Assembly: GCF_013694105.1 (NCBI RefSeq) | Contig: NZ_JACEFG010000002.1 | Location: 744,001-808,000, forward strand | Direction of reading: 5' to 3' | From: Halobacillus locisalis | GTDB taxonomy: Bacteria > Bacillota > Bacilli > Bacillales > Halobacillaceae | DNA: 64,000 nucleotides | In this document: piece by piece, positions 51,809-60,051 of the stretch | How the letters are laid out: each line of letters opens with the position of its first letter | Numbering within the stretch: the stretch's first letter is position 1 | The notes under the pieces: generated by a model | What the model was told of the DNA's origin: nothing | Databases searched by the model: none | What the model saw: only the letters and a program-made list of their open reading frames with translations | Program-made: the position numbers and the translations under genes

Positions 51809-52010
51809 CATTTTATTTTTCTCAACCTGCTATCTTTTTGTGAAAAATTGGTATAATAAACGAGAAGGGAGGAGCGGAAGGATGCAACGAGAAAGAGTTG
51901 TGTTTACGAAGCTTTGAGTACGAAAGGGTTTATTCATATCGAACAAAATCACTCCAACTATCTCTGCCCCATCATGCATATTTCACATCAAACTAAAGGA
52001 GTGCAAACAC

Positions 52011-52199
52011 ATGAAAGTGCGCTGGGATAGAGAGATCACCGAGTATTATATTATGACGATGGTGATCATGATTTTGTTATTCGGGAGTATATATATGGCA
52101 GGATGGTTTACAGGTGTCCACTGGAGTGACTATATGATTCCGTTTTCTTGGGAAATGGTCAACGTGGACGAGTTGAAACAAATCATCTGGATGAAGTGA
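52011..52199 (+). CDS. Small membrane protein, 62 aa
   Basis: The 62-aa protein (MKVRWDREITEYYIM...) has one membrane segment (~15-35) and an aromatic-rich outer part. AAAGGAG lies eight bases before the ATG. A hairpin terminator starts 12 bases after its stop, so it is a separate unit from the DedA gene. No family is recognised. Confidence 0.55.
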   Translation: MKVRWDREITEYYIMTMVIMILLFGSIYMAGWFTGVHWSDYMIPFSWEMVNVDELKQIIWMK

Positions 52200-52210
52200 G
52201 TGAGAACAAT

Positions 52211-52240
52211 CGAGGCTTATCCTACAGCCTCGGTTTCTTT
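52211..52240 (+). terminator. Terminator between 62-aa gene and DedA gene
   Basis: CGAGGCT pairs with AGCCTCG around an 8-base loop, followed by a T-rich run. Confidence 0.65.
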
Positions 52241-52253
52241 TATGGAGGAAAAT

Positions 52254-52868
52254 ATGAACAATTGGATCACAGAAATTATGGAACAGTATGGGTATGTCGG
52301 AATTTTTGTCATGATGTGTTTAGAAAATCTTTTTCCCCCGATTCCATCTGAAGTCATCCTTCCGTTCGGCGGATTCATGACGACGACTTCTTCGCTCGAG
52401 TGGTATGCCGTCATAATCGTCGCGACAACGGGATCCCTGACCGGAGCGTTGGCGCTCTACATGGTGGGCATCTTGGTCGGTCGTGAAAAAATCGAGGGGT
52501 TTGTGCTTCGGTGGGGGCATATCCTCCGCATCCAATCCAGTGACCTTGCCCGCGCTGACGCCTGGTTTGAGCGCTATGGTTACTGGACCGTATTTTTGTG
52601 CCGGATGGTTCCATTATTACGCAGTTTGATCTCGATTCCTGCGGGGATGTGGAAGATGAACGTCACCCAGTTTGTCCTGCTGACGACAATTGGATCGCTG
52701 ATTTGGAACACCACCCTTATCCTGATGGGGGTGTGGCTCGGCCGGTCGTGGACGCATGTGTTGGACTTTATGGAGCTGTACTCTACTTTTTTATATGCTT
52801 TGGTAGCGATTGGTGCTTTATACGTGTCCGTTCGTTGGATGCAGCGATATCGTAGAAGTTGGAAGTGA
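52254..52868 (+). CDS. DedA family membrane protein
   Basis: The 204-aa protein has five to six membrane segments and the DedA signature: 'YVGIFVMMCLENLFPPIPSEVILPFGG' with conserved Glu and Pro residues, and 'FLCRMVPLLRSLISIPAGMWKM' (membrane re-entrant loop with Arg). Members translocate undecaprenyl phosphate or other lipids across the membrane. ATG 52254 has GGAGG upstream; the upstream GTG frame runs through the terminator. The UppP gene follows within six bases, which supports a joint role in carrier-lipid recycling. Confidence 0.9.
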   Translation: MNNWITEIMEQYGYVGIFVMMCLENLFPPIPSEVILPFGGFMTTTSSLEWYAVIIVATTGSLTGALALYMVGILVGREKIEGFVLRWGHILRIQSSDLARADAWFERYGYWTVFLCRMVPLLRSLISIPAGMWKMNVTQFVLLTTIGSLIWNTTLILMGVWLGRSWTHVLDFMELYSTFLYALVAIGALYVSVRWMQRYRRSWK

Positions 52869-52873
52869 GGAAA

Positions 52874-53695
52874 ATGATGGACTTGATCGAATTATGGAAA
52901 GTGATGCTGCTCGGTATGTTTGAAGGCTTGACCGAGTTTGCGCCGATTTCTTCGACAGGGCACATGATCATCGTCGATGAAATGTGGCTGCACTCGCGCG
53001 AGTTTCTCGGGGAACAAGTGGCCAATACGTTTAAAGTTGTCGTCCAGCTTGGTTCCATCTTAGCCGTTGTCGTGTTGTTCCGAGAACGGTTTGCTTCACT
53101 TCTTGGCATCAGTAGAAAAATAGAGGAACGACGAAAGCTGAAACTCAGCCAAGTCGTCGTGGGCTTGCTGCCAGCCGTGGTGCTTGGTCTGTTATTCGAG
53201 GATTTCATCGATACGTACTTGTTCACCGTAGAAACAGTCATGATCGGACTCTTGCTCGGTGCTATCCTTATGATCATCGCCGATACAACGGCATCTAAAA
53301 CTCCTCAAGTGGAGACGGTAGATCAAATGACGTATAAGCAGGCCCTCCTCATAGGATTAGTCCAGTGCTTTTCCTTATGGCCTGGATTCTCACGGTCAGG
53401 ATCGACCATCTCAGCAGGAGTCATGGTAGGCATGAGCCACCGCTCCGCTGCTGACTTCACCTTTATCATGGCGGTGCCGATCATGCTTGGCGCAAGTACT
53501 TTGTCATTAGTGAACAACTGGCAATATTTCACCCTGGATGCTCTTCCGCTTTTCGCCGCCGGTTTCGTAAGTGCCTTTTTCTTTGCCTATATCACAATCC
53601 AATTTTTCCTACGGCTGATCAACAAAGTGAAACTGATCCCCTTCGCCATCTACCGCATAATGCTGGTCGGCGTACTTTACCTACTATATTTTTGA
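52874..53695 (+). CDS. uppP: Undecaprenyl-diphosphatase
   Basis: The 273-aa UppP/BacA enzyme has the two signature loops 'GMFEGLTEFAPISSTGHM' and 'GFSRSGSTISAGVMVG' and about eight membrane segments. It dephosphorylates undecaprenyl diphosphate outside the membrane, giving the monophosphate needed for the next round of wall synthesis, and thereby confers basal bacitracin resistance. AAGTGAGG overlaps the DedA stop codon, so the two are co-translated. The Bce-type peptide-resistance module lies about 5 kb to the left, making this part of a lipid II cycle neighbourhood. Confidence 0.93.
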   Translation: MMDLIELWKVMLLGMFEGLTEFAPISSTGHMIIVDEMWLHSREFLGEQVANTFKVVVQLGSILAVVVLFRERFASLLGISRKIEERRKLKLSQVVVGLLPAVVLGLLFEDFIDTYLFTVETVMIGLLLGAILMIIADTTASKTPQVETVDQMTYKQALLIGLVQCFSLWPGFSRSGSTISAGVMVGMSHRSAADFTFIMAVPIMLGASTLSLVNNWQYFTLDALPLFAAGFVSAFFFAYITIQFFLRLINKVKLIPFAIYRIMLVGVLYLLYF

Positions 53696-53712
53696 TGGGC
53701 TCCACTCACCAT

Positions 53713-53836
53713 GGGGACGGTTCTTGTGTTTGGTTGTCTACCTGAATTTTGTTAGATCATAAGAAAGCCATGTTCTAATCTGAAAAAGAACGTGGCTTTT
53801 TTATTGTCATTAGAGCAAACAGGAGAACCGTCCCCA
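53713..53836. repeat. REP palindrome with a terminator in its loop
   Basis: The arms GGGGACGGTTCTTGTGTTTG (53713) and AAACAGGAGAACCGTCCCC (53818-53836) are 85 bases apart. Between them is an independent hairpin, AAGCCATGTTC...GAACGTGGCTTTTTTATT (about 53764-53803), which terminates the dedA-uppP transcript. One element has apparently been split by, or formed around, the native terminator. Confidence 0.85.
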
Positions 53837-53972
53837 CGTTTGTAATTTGCAGGAATGCTGTGTCATTTGGGCGAATATTATTTTTATATGTACGGTGATG
53901 ACGAGTCTATCATTCATTTCTAGTTAGTGGACTAGAGAGGGGTCTTTTTAAAAAGGGTGAGGAGGAACCACA

Positions 53973-54665
53973 TTGAAGGAAAAAGGGCGGTCTCCATTTT
54001 TTAAAAGTAAATGGTTCTGGTTGAACGCTGGCATTTGTGTGGTCGTATTCGCAGTTGCTTTCTTCCTTGGCTCGTCACGGATGAATGCACTGTTAGACGG
54101 AGAGTTGCTGAAATATGATGAACTGGTTGTCATGGCCGAGGATAAGGATAAAGAAATCCTTGAGAAAGAGAGTTCTGTGAAGTCTTTGCAAGGGGAGATC
54201 GATGGTATGAACGAAGAGAAAGGCCAGCTGAATGAACAGATTCAATCGAAGCAGAAAGACCTTGAAGAAGTTATGGCACTTATAGATTCAAAAGATCAAT
54301 TGAGTGAAGAAATCGCGGGTTTAGAGGAACAGAGGAATACGAATCAAGGCGAATTAACTAAGTTAACCGAACAACTAACTGTCAAAGAAAAAGAATTAGC
54401 ATCAGTCACGGGTAAAATCATAGAGTTGAAGGACAAACCAAAGGTACTTCCAGCAGGATTTTTCACGGTCGGTCAGGATATTCCGGCATCAAGGTATAAA
54501 GTAACACCGAATGGAAGTGGCAACTTCTTTGTGAATGACGGCATGAAAGTCAATGTAATAATCGGGCAAGATGACTCTTTCTATTTGAGTGAGTATGTTT
54601 TCTACGCGGAAGAGGGGGACTTGATTGAATTGACCACCCCTGCTACGTTTCAACCTGTTCAATAA
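53973..54665 (+). CDS. Membrane-anchored coiled-coil protein
   Basis: The 230-aa protein starts at TTG 53973 (GAGGAGGAACC upstream) and has a membrane segment (~14-33), a long coiled coil (~45-150, heptads of E/K/L) and a C-terminal beta-rich domain ('GFFTVGQDIPASRYKVTPNGSGNFFV...EEGDLIELTTPATFQP'), which resembles domains of other Firmicute surface proteins that bind through 'GxDIPxxxYKV'. It probably extends out from the membrane. The function is unknown. A good terminator follows. Confidence 0.65.
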   Translation: MKEKGRSPFFKSKWFWLNAGICVVVFAVAFFLGSSRMNALLDGELLKYDELVVMAEDKDKEILEKESSVKSLQGEIDGMNEEKGQLNEQIQSKQKDLEEVMALIDSKDQLSEEIAGLEEQRNTNQGELTKLTEQLTVKEKELASVTGKIIELKDKPKVLPAGFFTVGQDIPASRYKVTPNGSGNFFVNDGMKVNVIIGQDDSFYLSEYVFYAEEGDLIELTTPATFQPVQ

Positions 54666-54671
54666 TAGAAG

Positions 54672-54702
54672 AAAAGCGCCCGATCACCGGGCGCTTTTGC
54701 TA
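54672..54702 (+). terminator. Hairpin terminator
   Basis: AAAAGCGCCCG and CGGGCGCTTTT pair around ATCAC, six bases after the stop. Confidence 0.88.
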
Positions 54703-54874
54703 TTTTCAACTAACTACTATAGAAAAAGGTTATAATCGCCCCAAAAAGATTCAGGGATTTTATGAGTATGAGATTGCATGTAAAGAAGTATAAGTCGATT
54801 CAACCCTTTGAATTACATAAATTGGATTAAATGAAACGGAATGGCTCATCAATCGTATAGATAGGTACAACGAA

Positions 54875-55057
54875 ATGTTAAAGGAGCGATTGGGGATTTT
54901 TCTAGTGGTTATTTTTTGTGTGATAGCCGTTGTGTTGGCATTTGCCATGATGTTCGACCGAAATAAACGCGTGAATAAGTTAGAAGAACAAATCGAGTAT
55001 AATGAAAGACGTACGAAGGCTTTCGACGAAGTGACTCGCTACAACAATATGAACTAA
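54875..55057 (+). CDS. Small one-helix membrane protein, 60 aa
   Basis: The protein (MLKERLGIFLVVIFCVIAVV...) has one membrane helix (~6-26) followed by a charged, probably coiled, C-terminus. The ATG at 54875 lacks a clear ribosome binding site; a TTG at 54890 has AAAGGAG but too little spacing. The short frame before it (about 54770-54830) looks like an eroded gene. Confidence 0.45.
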   Translation: MLKERLGIFLVVIFCVIAVVLAFAMMFDRNKRVNKLEEQIEYNERRTKAFDEVTRYNNMN

Positions 55058-55093
55058 ATGCAAAGAGCTCCTATTTGATGGAGCTTCTTTCGT

Positions 55094-55149
55094 GGGGACG
55101 GTTCTCATGTTCGGTTAACATTCCCGCTCAAACACAAGAACCTTCCCCA
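55094..55149. repeat. REP palindrome, decayed inside
   Basis: GGGGACGGTTCTCATGTTCG with right arm AACACAAGAACCTTCCCC; a base change (CCTTCCCC) breaks the outer stem. Confidence 0.85.
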
Positions 55150-55150
55150 C

Positions 55151-55183
55151 AAAAAACGCACTGGCACCCAGTGCGTTTTTTGT
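55151..55183. terminator. Bidirectional terminator
   Basis: AAAAAACGCACTGG pairs with CCAGTGCGTTTTTT around CACC. It lies between the 60-aa gene and the leftward DoxX gene stop. Confidence 0.88.
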
Positions 55184-55188
55184 ATTTT

Positions 55189-55692
55189 CTATGCATGGTT
55201 CGGGAGATGGAGGATCTTTCTGATCGGCGTTTGTTGTCTAAGGTAAGGCATCACCCATCTGTCTAATCCGTATTTACCGGCATTCGCACCAGCTACAATG
55301 AGGAAGATGGTCAAGATCACCATTTGCGGGTTTGTGCTCGTTGTGCCACTTAATAGGAAGGCGAAGTTCATCAATATGCCAGCAAGTGCTGCAAAGTTTG
55401 TAAATAATCCGAGTATGAGTGCGATTCCGACGAGAACTTCTCCCCACATGACGAGGAATGTGAATATTTCATGGTTCGGTAAAGCGACTGTTTCTAAGAA
55501 TGCTGCCCACCAAGGTTGAACTGCGGGGTGTACGCCTTCTGCTTTTCCAATCGCTGCTTGTAAGAAACCGCTCGTTTCAAATCCGCCTGTCACTTTTCCG
55601 ATTCCAGCCATAAGCCATGTGTACCCTAAGTAAATCCGTATCACTGCTAAAACCATTGCCACTTTGTCGTTGTTTCTGAGCCATTGATTCAT
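55189..55692 (-). CDS. DoxX family membrane protein
   Basis: The 167-aa protein has four membrane segments and DoxX features ('IRIYLGYTWLMAGIGKVTGGF', 'LVMWGEVLVGIALILGLFTNFAAL', 'GANAGKYGLDRW'). Such proteins act in redox or thiosulfate-linked membrane functions, often undefined in Firmicutes. ATG 55692 has GGGGTTGAG upstream. It is monocistronic. Confidence 0.85.
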   Translation of the reverse strand: MNQWLRNNDKVAMVLAVIRIYLGYTWLMAGIGKVTGGFETSGFLQAAIGKAEGVHPAVQPWWAAFLETVALPNHEIFTFLVMWGEVLVGIALILGLFTNFAALAGILMNFAFLLSGTTSTNPQMVILTIFLIVAGANAGKYGLDRWVMPYLRQQTPIRKILHLPNHA

Positions 55693-55848
55693 TATTCTCA
55701 ACCCCTTAAAGTTTGTTCACCATTTCACATGATGTGATATGAGTGGTGGTTTTCTTTACACTTTAAGTATATGTCGGGCAAGCATTTTTTGCCATACTTT
55801 GTGAAGTTTTTCACAATTTGTGCATATCTTTGTGTCGGTATTGTGAAT

Positions 55849-55898
55849 GGGGACGGTTCTCTTGTTCGGGTTTTAACCCAAACAGAAGAACCGTCCCT
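55849..55898. repeat. REP palindrome
   Basis: GGGGACGGTTCTCTTGTTCG with right arm CAAACAGAAGAACCGTCCC; subtype mismatch inside, outer stem intact. Confidence 0.85.
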
Positions 55899-55968
55899 AT
55901 ATCAAATTTGAAAAATGCGTGGTTACAATATATGGTTGGTTTAATTGGGGATTACATGGGAGGGAAAT

Positions 55969-56352
55969 ATGAATAAGAGAGAAGGAATGATGGTTGCCTT
56001 TTTTGTGTTGGCATTTATCGGTTTTTTTGTTTGGTACGATTCTGGCTCGAAACATATGAATGGACAATCTGACAATTGGTCAGGAAAGTACATGGGTCAT
56101 ATAGAAGATGGGAAGAAAGTGAGGGAGTTCACCCTAACTTACGAAGGAGAGGGTGACTTGGAGGGGCTACCAGTCACTTATAAAATGCATGCCCCCAATG
56201 AAGTGAATAATCAGGGCACAAAACTTCTTTCAAACAGTGAGGTTAGGGTTGAAGTAACATGTTCAGTCTGCAGACTTCCCTTAAAAAGTGAAGAAATCAA
56301 GATACATATAGAATGGGATGGGAAAGAAGAAGAATTCGTGTTGACGGATTGA
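55969..56352 (+). CDS. Membrane-anchored hypothetical protein, 127 aa
   Basis: The protein (MNKREGMMVAFFVLAFIGFF...) has an uncleaved N-terminal hydrophobic anchor (~8-22) and an extracytoplasmic domain with a CSVC pair ('VEVTCSVCRLPLKSEEI'), perhaps metal-binding or disulfide-forming. GGGAGGG lies upstream of ATG 55969. It begins a run of small membrane proteins on the same strand. Confidence 0.55.
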   Translation: MNKREGMMVAFFVLAFIGFFVWYDSGSKHMNGQSDNWSGKYMGHIEDGKKVREFTLTYEGEGDLEGLPVTYKMHAPNEVNNQGTKLLSNSEVRVEVTCSVCRLPLKSEEIKIHIEWDGKEEEFVLTD

Positions 56353-56429
56353 GTCTATCTTTTAGATGAAGTAGAGGGTCTGTTAAGAGATTCATAAAGC
56401 CATACCATGAATTAGAAAGGGAGAATCTA

Positions 56430-56885
56430 ATGGGTGAAACAGTTTGGAATCTACGAAAAGTGAAGCATTTAAAAAAGAAACAATTAGTCCTATACAATCT
56501 TTTGATGCTGTTCATCGCTTTTCTAGCATTTTACATAGAGAACGACTGGTCGATATATGTGCTTGCAGGTTTAACTTTAGTGATGTCCTGGTCTATCATT
56601 GCTAATATGGTGTACACCTTAAAGACAGGAAAGGTCTTAGGGACAAAAGCGAGTCGTCGTGTCCAGGCATTCGACAGAGATTACTTAGGTGAAAAACGCT
56701 GGAAAAAAAGAAAACAAATAGGAACGGTCATCATGATACTTTTCAGCATTGGGTTTACAGCATTCCTATTAAATATAGACCTTAATTCTATGGATATGGA
56801 TTTCCCGACTGACGCCCTACCTCTCTTTGGGGCTTGGGGAGGTTTTAATGCTGGGGAAATTAATAGGGTAAGAAAACTTCAGTGA
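56430..56885 (+). CDS. Small membrane protein, 151 aa
   Basis: The protein has four membrane segments in two pairs (~25-65 and ~95-145) separated by a basic cytoplasmic stretch ('GTKASRRVQAFDRDYLGEKRWKKRKQIG'). GGGAG lies upstream of the ATG. No family is recognised. The following gene begins 23 bases after its stop, with the coding frames nearly adjacent, so the two are probably co-transcribed. Confidence 0.55.
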   Translation: MGETVWNLRKVKHLKKKQLVLYNLLMLFIAFLAFYIENDWSIYVLAGLTLVMSWSIIANMVYTLKTGKVLGTKASRRVQAFDRDYLGEKRWKKRKQIGTVIMILFSIGFTAFLLNIDLNSMDMDFPTDALPLFGAWGGFNAGEINRVRKLQ

Positions 56886-56908
56886 AGAATTTTGTGAGGA
56901 GGGTTTTC

Positions 56909-57160
56909 ATGTGCAAAGAAGATGAGGCGAAAAAAGCAAGGAACAATGGGAGAATCCTGCTCGTATTATTAACCGCTATAACCTTTATCATCTCCACAAT
57001 TGAAATGTTCTTTTTTGAGATCTTTTCAGGTAAAGCTGAGTATATTTATTGGTATCTGGGCAGTCTGGTATTCTCCGTTTATTTGGTATTGAATAAGTTC
57101 TACATACTATTCAGCTTGTTTGTGATTGGTATGGGGACGGTTCTCTTGTTTGGTTCTTGA
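56909..57160 (+). CDS. Small membrane protein whose tail is encoded by a REP palindrome
   Basis: The 83-aa protein has two membrane segments. Its last residues, 'MGTVLLFGS', are translated from the REP element (57133-57182), not from native sequence, so the original C-terminus has been replaced. ATG 56909 (GTGAGGAGGG upstream) is preferred to a GTG at 56882. Confidence 0.5.
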   Translation: MCKEDEAKKARNNGRILLVLLTAITFIISTIEMFFFEIFSGKAEYIYWYLGSLVFSVYLVLNKFYILFSLFVIGMGTVLLFGS

Positions 57161-57182
57161 ATCAAACAAGAGAACCGTCCCC
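57133..57182. repeat. REP palindrome inside a coding frame
   Basis: GGGGACGGTTCTCTTGTTTG with perfect right arm (CAAACAAGAGAACCGTCCC). It lies within the 3' end of the 83-aa gene and supplies its stop codon. Confidence 0.92.
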
Positions 57183-57201
57183 ATAAAGGAGGTGAGAAAA
57201 A

Positions 57202-57438
57202 ATGAAATTAGCCAAACTTATCTTAGGTATTGTGGTGTTCAGTTTAGCGGGGTACGGATTGATTATTGAGGATCCGGCAGATGTCATGCCTTACACGATG
57301 CTGTTTTTAGGTTGTTATATGCTCGTAATGGGTGTAGATGAATTTAAGAAAATGCGTCATTCATACATAGGTTACGCGCTGACCATTATCGGTTTATTCG
57401 GTTTATTTGTTTCCGTCCAAGCTTTCCTGGTGACTTGA
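57202..57438 (+). CDS. DUF3953-like small membrane protein
   Basis: The 78-aa protein has three membrane segments and the pattern of DUF3953 proteins ('LAGYGLIIEDPADVMPYTMLFLGCYMLVMGVDE', 'YALTIIGLFGLFV'). AAAGGAGGTGAG precedes the ATG. The function is unknown. It lies between two REP palindromes. Confidence 0.65.
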   Translation: MKLAKLILGIVVFSLAGYGLIIEDPADVMPYTMLFLGCYMLVMGVDEFKKMRHSYIGYALTIIGLFGLFVSVQAFLVT

Positions 57439-57442
57439 TCAT

Positions 57443-57493
57443 AGGGACGGTTCTCATGTTTGGTTGAAACAACCGAACAGAAGAACCGTCCCC
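57443..57493. repeat. REP palindrome with mosaic arms
   Basis: Left arm GGGACGGTTCTCATGTTTGG, right arm CCGAACAGAAGAACCGTCCC; the inner arms belong to different subtypes. It starts five bases after the DUF3953-like stop. Confidence 0.87.
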
Positions 57494-57513
57494 ATGTAAA
57501 AAGGAGGGGTTAT

Positions 57514-57720
57514 ATGTTTACTTTCAGCAGGATTTTGAAGAATGAAAGGGTGGGCCTCCTTCTAGATATTGCGATTTCTATTGTGTTTCTGATCGTTTAT
57601 AATGTGTTGTATTTGTATGAGGTGGTTAGTTTAGCTTCGGTCATCATTTTGAATCCTTTTGCTATTGCCTTTGTTGTGTATGATCTGTACCGGCTCAAAG
57701 AAATAAAAGAAAGCCAATAG
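57514..57720 (+). CDS. Small membrane protein, 68 aa
   Basis: The protein (MFTFSRILKNERVGLLLDIA...) has two membrane segments. AAAGGAGGGG lies directly before ATG 57514; the upstream extension of the frame is REP sequence and is rejected. No family is recognised. Confidence 0.5.
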   Translation: MFTFSRILKNERVGLLLDIAISIVFLIVYNVLYLYEVVSLASVIILNPFAIAFVVYDLYRLKEIKESQ

Positions 57721-57766
57721 TAGAGTACAACAATACTAAGAACTTTTAAATGGTTTGAAGGATTAT

Positions 57767-58300
57767 ATGTATAAAGTAGTTATTCCTGTAATCTTGCTGT
57801 CTGTTCTCGTTGGCGGATTTTTAATTCAATCCAATAAGAGTACCGAATTATATGGGAACAACAAAGAAAGCATAGTAGAAGTCATCCATTCAATTGAAGG
57901 ATATGAAGATTACGCGGTGGAAATTTTGCAGGTCGACGACATGAATCAAGATCGAGTCGTGAGCTTCCTTGCAGATGGCGATCCATCTTATATTCAATTT
58001 AAGAAAAATGACGATGGTGATTATGAATGGAAGCTGATCATGGTTGAATCAGACGAAAATTTTGCCTCCTTTATGCCAAACTTAAGAAGCGTAAACGAGC
58101 GAAGTTTTTTATTTGTGAAAAATGGAGAAAGCAGGGTTTCCCATATGAAAGTGGACGTCAATAATCAGGAACTCGAGCAATCTTTCCAAGTGAATCAACC
58201 TGATGTGCAGTGGATGGATTTACCCCACACTGATGAGGATAGCTATTCGTATTCAAACCACCGATACTACTCAGGTGAGGGCGAACTTATTGATCCTTAA
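57767..58300 (+). CDS. Exported hypothetical protein, 177 aa
   Basis: The protein has an N-terminal hydrophobic segment (~1-20; signal anchor) and an extracytoplasmic beta-rich domain ('VVSFLADGDPSYIQFKKNDDGDYEWK', 'VNERSFLFVKNGESRVSHMKV'). GAAGGA precedes ATG 57767. A terminator follows its stop. The function is unknown. Confidence 0.55.
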   Translation: MYKVVIPVILLSVLVGGFLIQSNKSTELYGNNKESIVEVIHSIEGYEDYAVEILQVDDMNQDRVVSFLADGDPSYIQFKKNDDGDYEWKLIMVESDENFASFMPNLRSVNERSFLFVKNGESRVSHMKVDVNNQELEQSFQVNQPDVQWMDLPHTDEDSYSYSNHRYYSGEGELIDP

Positions 58301-58312
58301 CAGAACGAGACA

Positions 58313-58342
58313 GGCAGGCATTATGTGATGTCTGCCTTTTTG
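58313..58342 (+). terminator. Hairpin terminator
   Basis: GGCAGGCA pairs with TGTCTGCC around an 8-base loop, followed by five T residues. Confidence 0.75.
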
Positions 58343-58407
58343 CCTGAAAAATCCCATGAATAGAATTCTATGCTGGACTTGATTAAAATTAGTGTAAACC
58401 TCAAAGA

Positions 58408-59271
58408 ATGGATGCGGATACTATGCCAAAACAAAGCACAAGAAAAACCGCTCTCGTTACCGGTGCCAACTCCGGCATGGGACTAGCTACTACTGTTGAG
58501 TTGTTAAAAAAAGATTACCACGTCGTGATGCTTTGCCGAAACGAACATCGGGGAGAAGAAGCCTTGCAAAAAGCGAAGCAGGAGAGCCGGCGCGATCATG
58601 TGGATTTGATGCTGTGTGACCTTGGTTCACTTGAGAGTATTCGTCAATTTGCTGATCGATTCAATCGTCGATTTTTAAAACTGGATGCCTTGATCAATAA
58701 TGCGGGCGTTGTTACGACAAAGCGAACCACTACGACCGATGGATTCGAAGGGATGCTCGGCATCAATCATCTCGGTCATTTCTTACTGACCAATTTGCTT
58801 CTTAATACCATCAAGCGTTCTAAAGATGGTCGGATTGTCACCGTTTCCTCAGGCGCTCACAAAGTTGGGAAGATTCATTTCGAGGATCCTCATTTGAAGA
58901 AGAGATTCAATGTTATCAGAGGATATTCCCAATCAAAGCTTGCTAATATTCTCTTTACAGTTCAATTGGATGAACGGCTTGAAGGGACGAATGTTAAGGC
59001 AAACAGCGTCCATCCTGGAGCGGTCAGTACGAGTCTCGGGGTCAGCCGGGAAAGCGGCTTCGGCAAAACGATTCATGCCATGCTGCGTCCATTTTTCCTA
59101 ACGCCGGCAGAAGGTGCGGACACGGCTGTTTATCTTGCAACAGCACCAGACCTTACCATCAGCGGTGAATATTTTTACAAACGTAAAGTCGAACCCCACT
59201 CGAAACGAGCGCAAGACCAGGAGCTTGCCGAAAAGCTATGGCACTGGAGCGAGAAGGAAGTGGGAATTTAG
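58408..59271 (+). CDS. Short-chain dehydrogenase/reductase
   Basis: The 287-aa SDR has the NAD(P) motif TGxxxGxG ('LVTGANSGMGLAT'), 'NNAG' (LINNAGV), catalytic Ser ('TVSSGAHKVG') and Tyr-x3-Lys ('YSQSKLAN'), and 'HPGAVST'. It resembles retinol-dehydrogenase-like SDRs; an Arg after the first strand ('LCRNEHRG') suggests NADPH use. The substrate is unknown. ATG 58408 is used; a second ATG at 58423 is possible. A REP palindrome starts five bases after the stop. Confidence 0.88.
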   Translation: MDADTMPKQSTRKTALVTGANSGMGLATTVELLKKDYHVVMLCRNEHRGEEALQKAKQESRRDHVDLMLCDLGSLESIRQFADRFNRRFLKLDALINNAGVVTTKRTTTTDGFEGMLGINHLGHFLLTNLLLNTIKRSKDGRIVTVSSGAHKVGKIHFEDPHLKKRFNVIRGYSQSKLANILFTVQLDERLEGTNVKANSVHPGAVSTSLGVSRESGFGKTIHAMLRPFFLTPAEGADTAVYLATAPDLTISGEYFYKRKVEPHSKRAQDQELAEKLWHWSEKEVGI

Positions 59272-59275
59272 CGCA

Positions 59276-59325
59276 GGGACGGTTCTCGTGTTTGTCTGCC
59301 ATAACCAAACACGAGAACCGTCCCC
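59276..59325. repeat. REP palindrome
   Basis: GGGACGGTTCTCGTGTTTGT with right arm CCAAACACGAGAACCGTCCCC, fully paired outside a short loop. Confidence 0.92.
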
Positions 59326-59337
59326 ATCTACACCCAT

Positions 59338-60012
59338 CTACAAGTCTGACAGTTGCAGGACTTCTCCTGTATGCGCATCAACGGCGTGGGCAGAATCGAG
59401 TTTACCGTGCAGGTGATAATGACCGGTTTGTTGCCGATAAACATAAACAGGGGTTAGAGTCAGTGTATCTTTGAGCTTTTCGTACGCTTCCTGCATCGTG
59501 ATCTTTGCTGCTGGGGCTGGTTTGAATTCCTTTATCATATCCATCATCCATTGGGAGTCGATGGCATTCACCACGTCCTGCCCGTCAGACTGAAGAAGCA
59601 ACTTCATCTTTCCCGTGAAAAGGGACCAATCCTCTTTTTTCAATAAAGCGACCAAGTGACCATTCTCCCTATACAAAGAATCCCACATCCACAAACCAGA
59701 ATCATCAGGGTATTCCATCCGCATAAATCTGTTGATTGCGACAGCGGCTTGCTCAATCACCTGATTCGTTATCGGAACCAGGTCAGGGTGAGGTTCACGA
59801 GCGAGCGCTTGGTCTTCACTCACTTCCCTTTCTAATTTCAACGGTTTTCTGTGGAACTCCTCAGGTAGAGGATCCTCGAATGTGATGACCTGATTGATGG
59901 GTGTATCACTGTAACGATCCCCGATGGCAAAGGGCTGTGTTGATGTTGCATCATTCGATACATAGATCTCTTCTACCGCATAGGATGGGACGATTTTCTT
60001 TTGTTCCATCAC
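59338..60012 (-). CDS. PepSY-like protein lacking an export signal, possibly 5'-truncated
   Basis: The 224-aa protein has a C-terminal PepSY-like segment ('TMQEAYEKLKDTLTLTPVYVYRQQTGHYHLHGKLDSAHAVDAHTGEVLQ') as found in YcdB-type proteins, which are secreted. Here there is no signal peptide and no ribosome binding site before MMEQKK, so the frame may be the 3' part of a longer gene. The upstream flank is eroded and contains another gene tail. Confidence 0.45.
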   Translation of the reverse strand: MMEQKKIVPSYAVEEIYVSNDATSTQPFAIGDRYSDTPINQVITFEDPLPEEFHRKPLKLEREVSEDQALAREPHPDLVPITNQVIEQAAVAINRFMRMEYPDDSGLWMWDSLYRENGHLVALLKKEDWSLFTGKMKLLLQSDGQDVVNAIDSQWMMDMIKEFKPAPAAKITMQEAYEKLKDTLTLTPVYVYRQQTGHYHLHGKLDSAHAVDAHTGEVLQLSDL

Positions 60013-60051
60013 TGGAAATTCAATCAGTTGAACCTGTCTCTTTGCCCTTTA

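Noticed and set aside
51882-51914. 10-aa frame after a good ribosome binding site (MQRERVVFTKL), possible leader peptide
   Set aside because: No attenuator hairpin or regulated gene follows closely; it reads more like the start of a lost gene.
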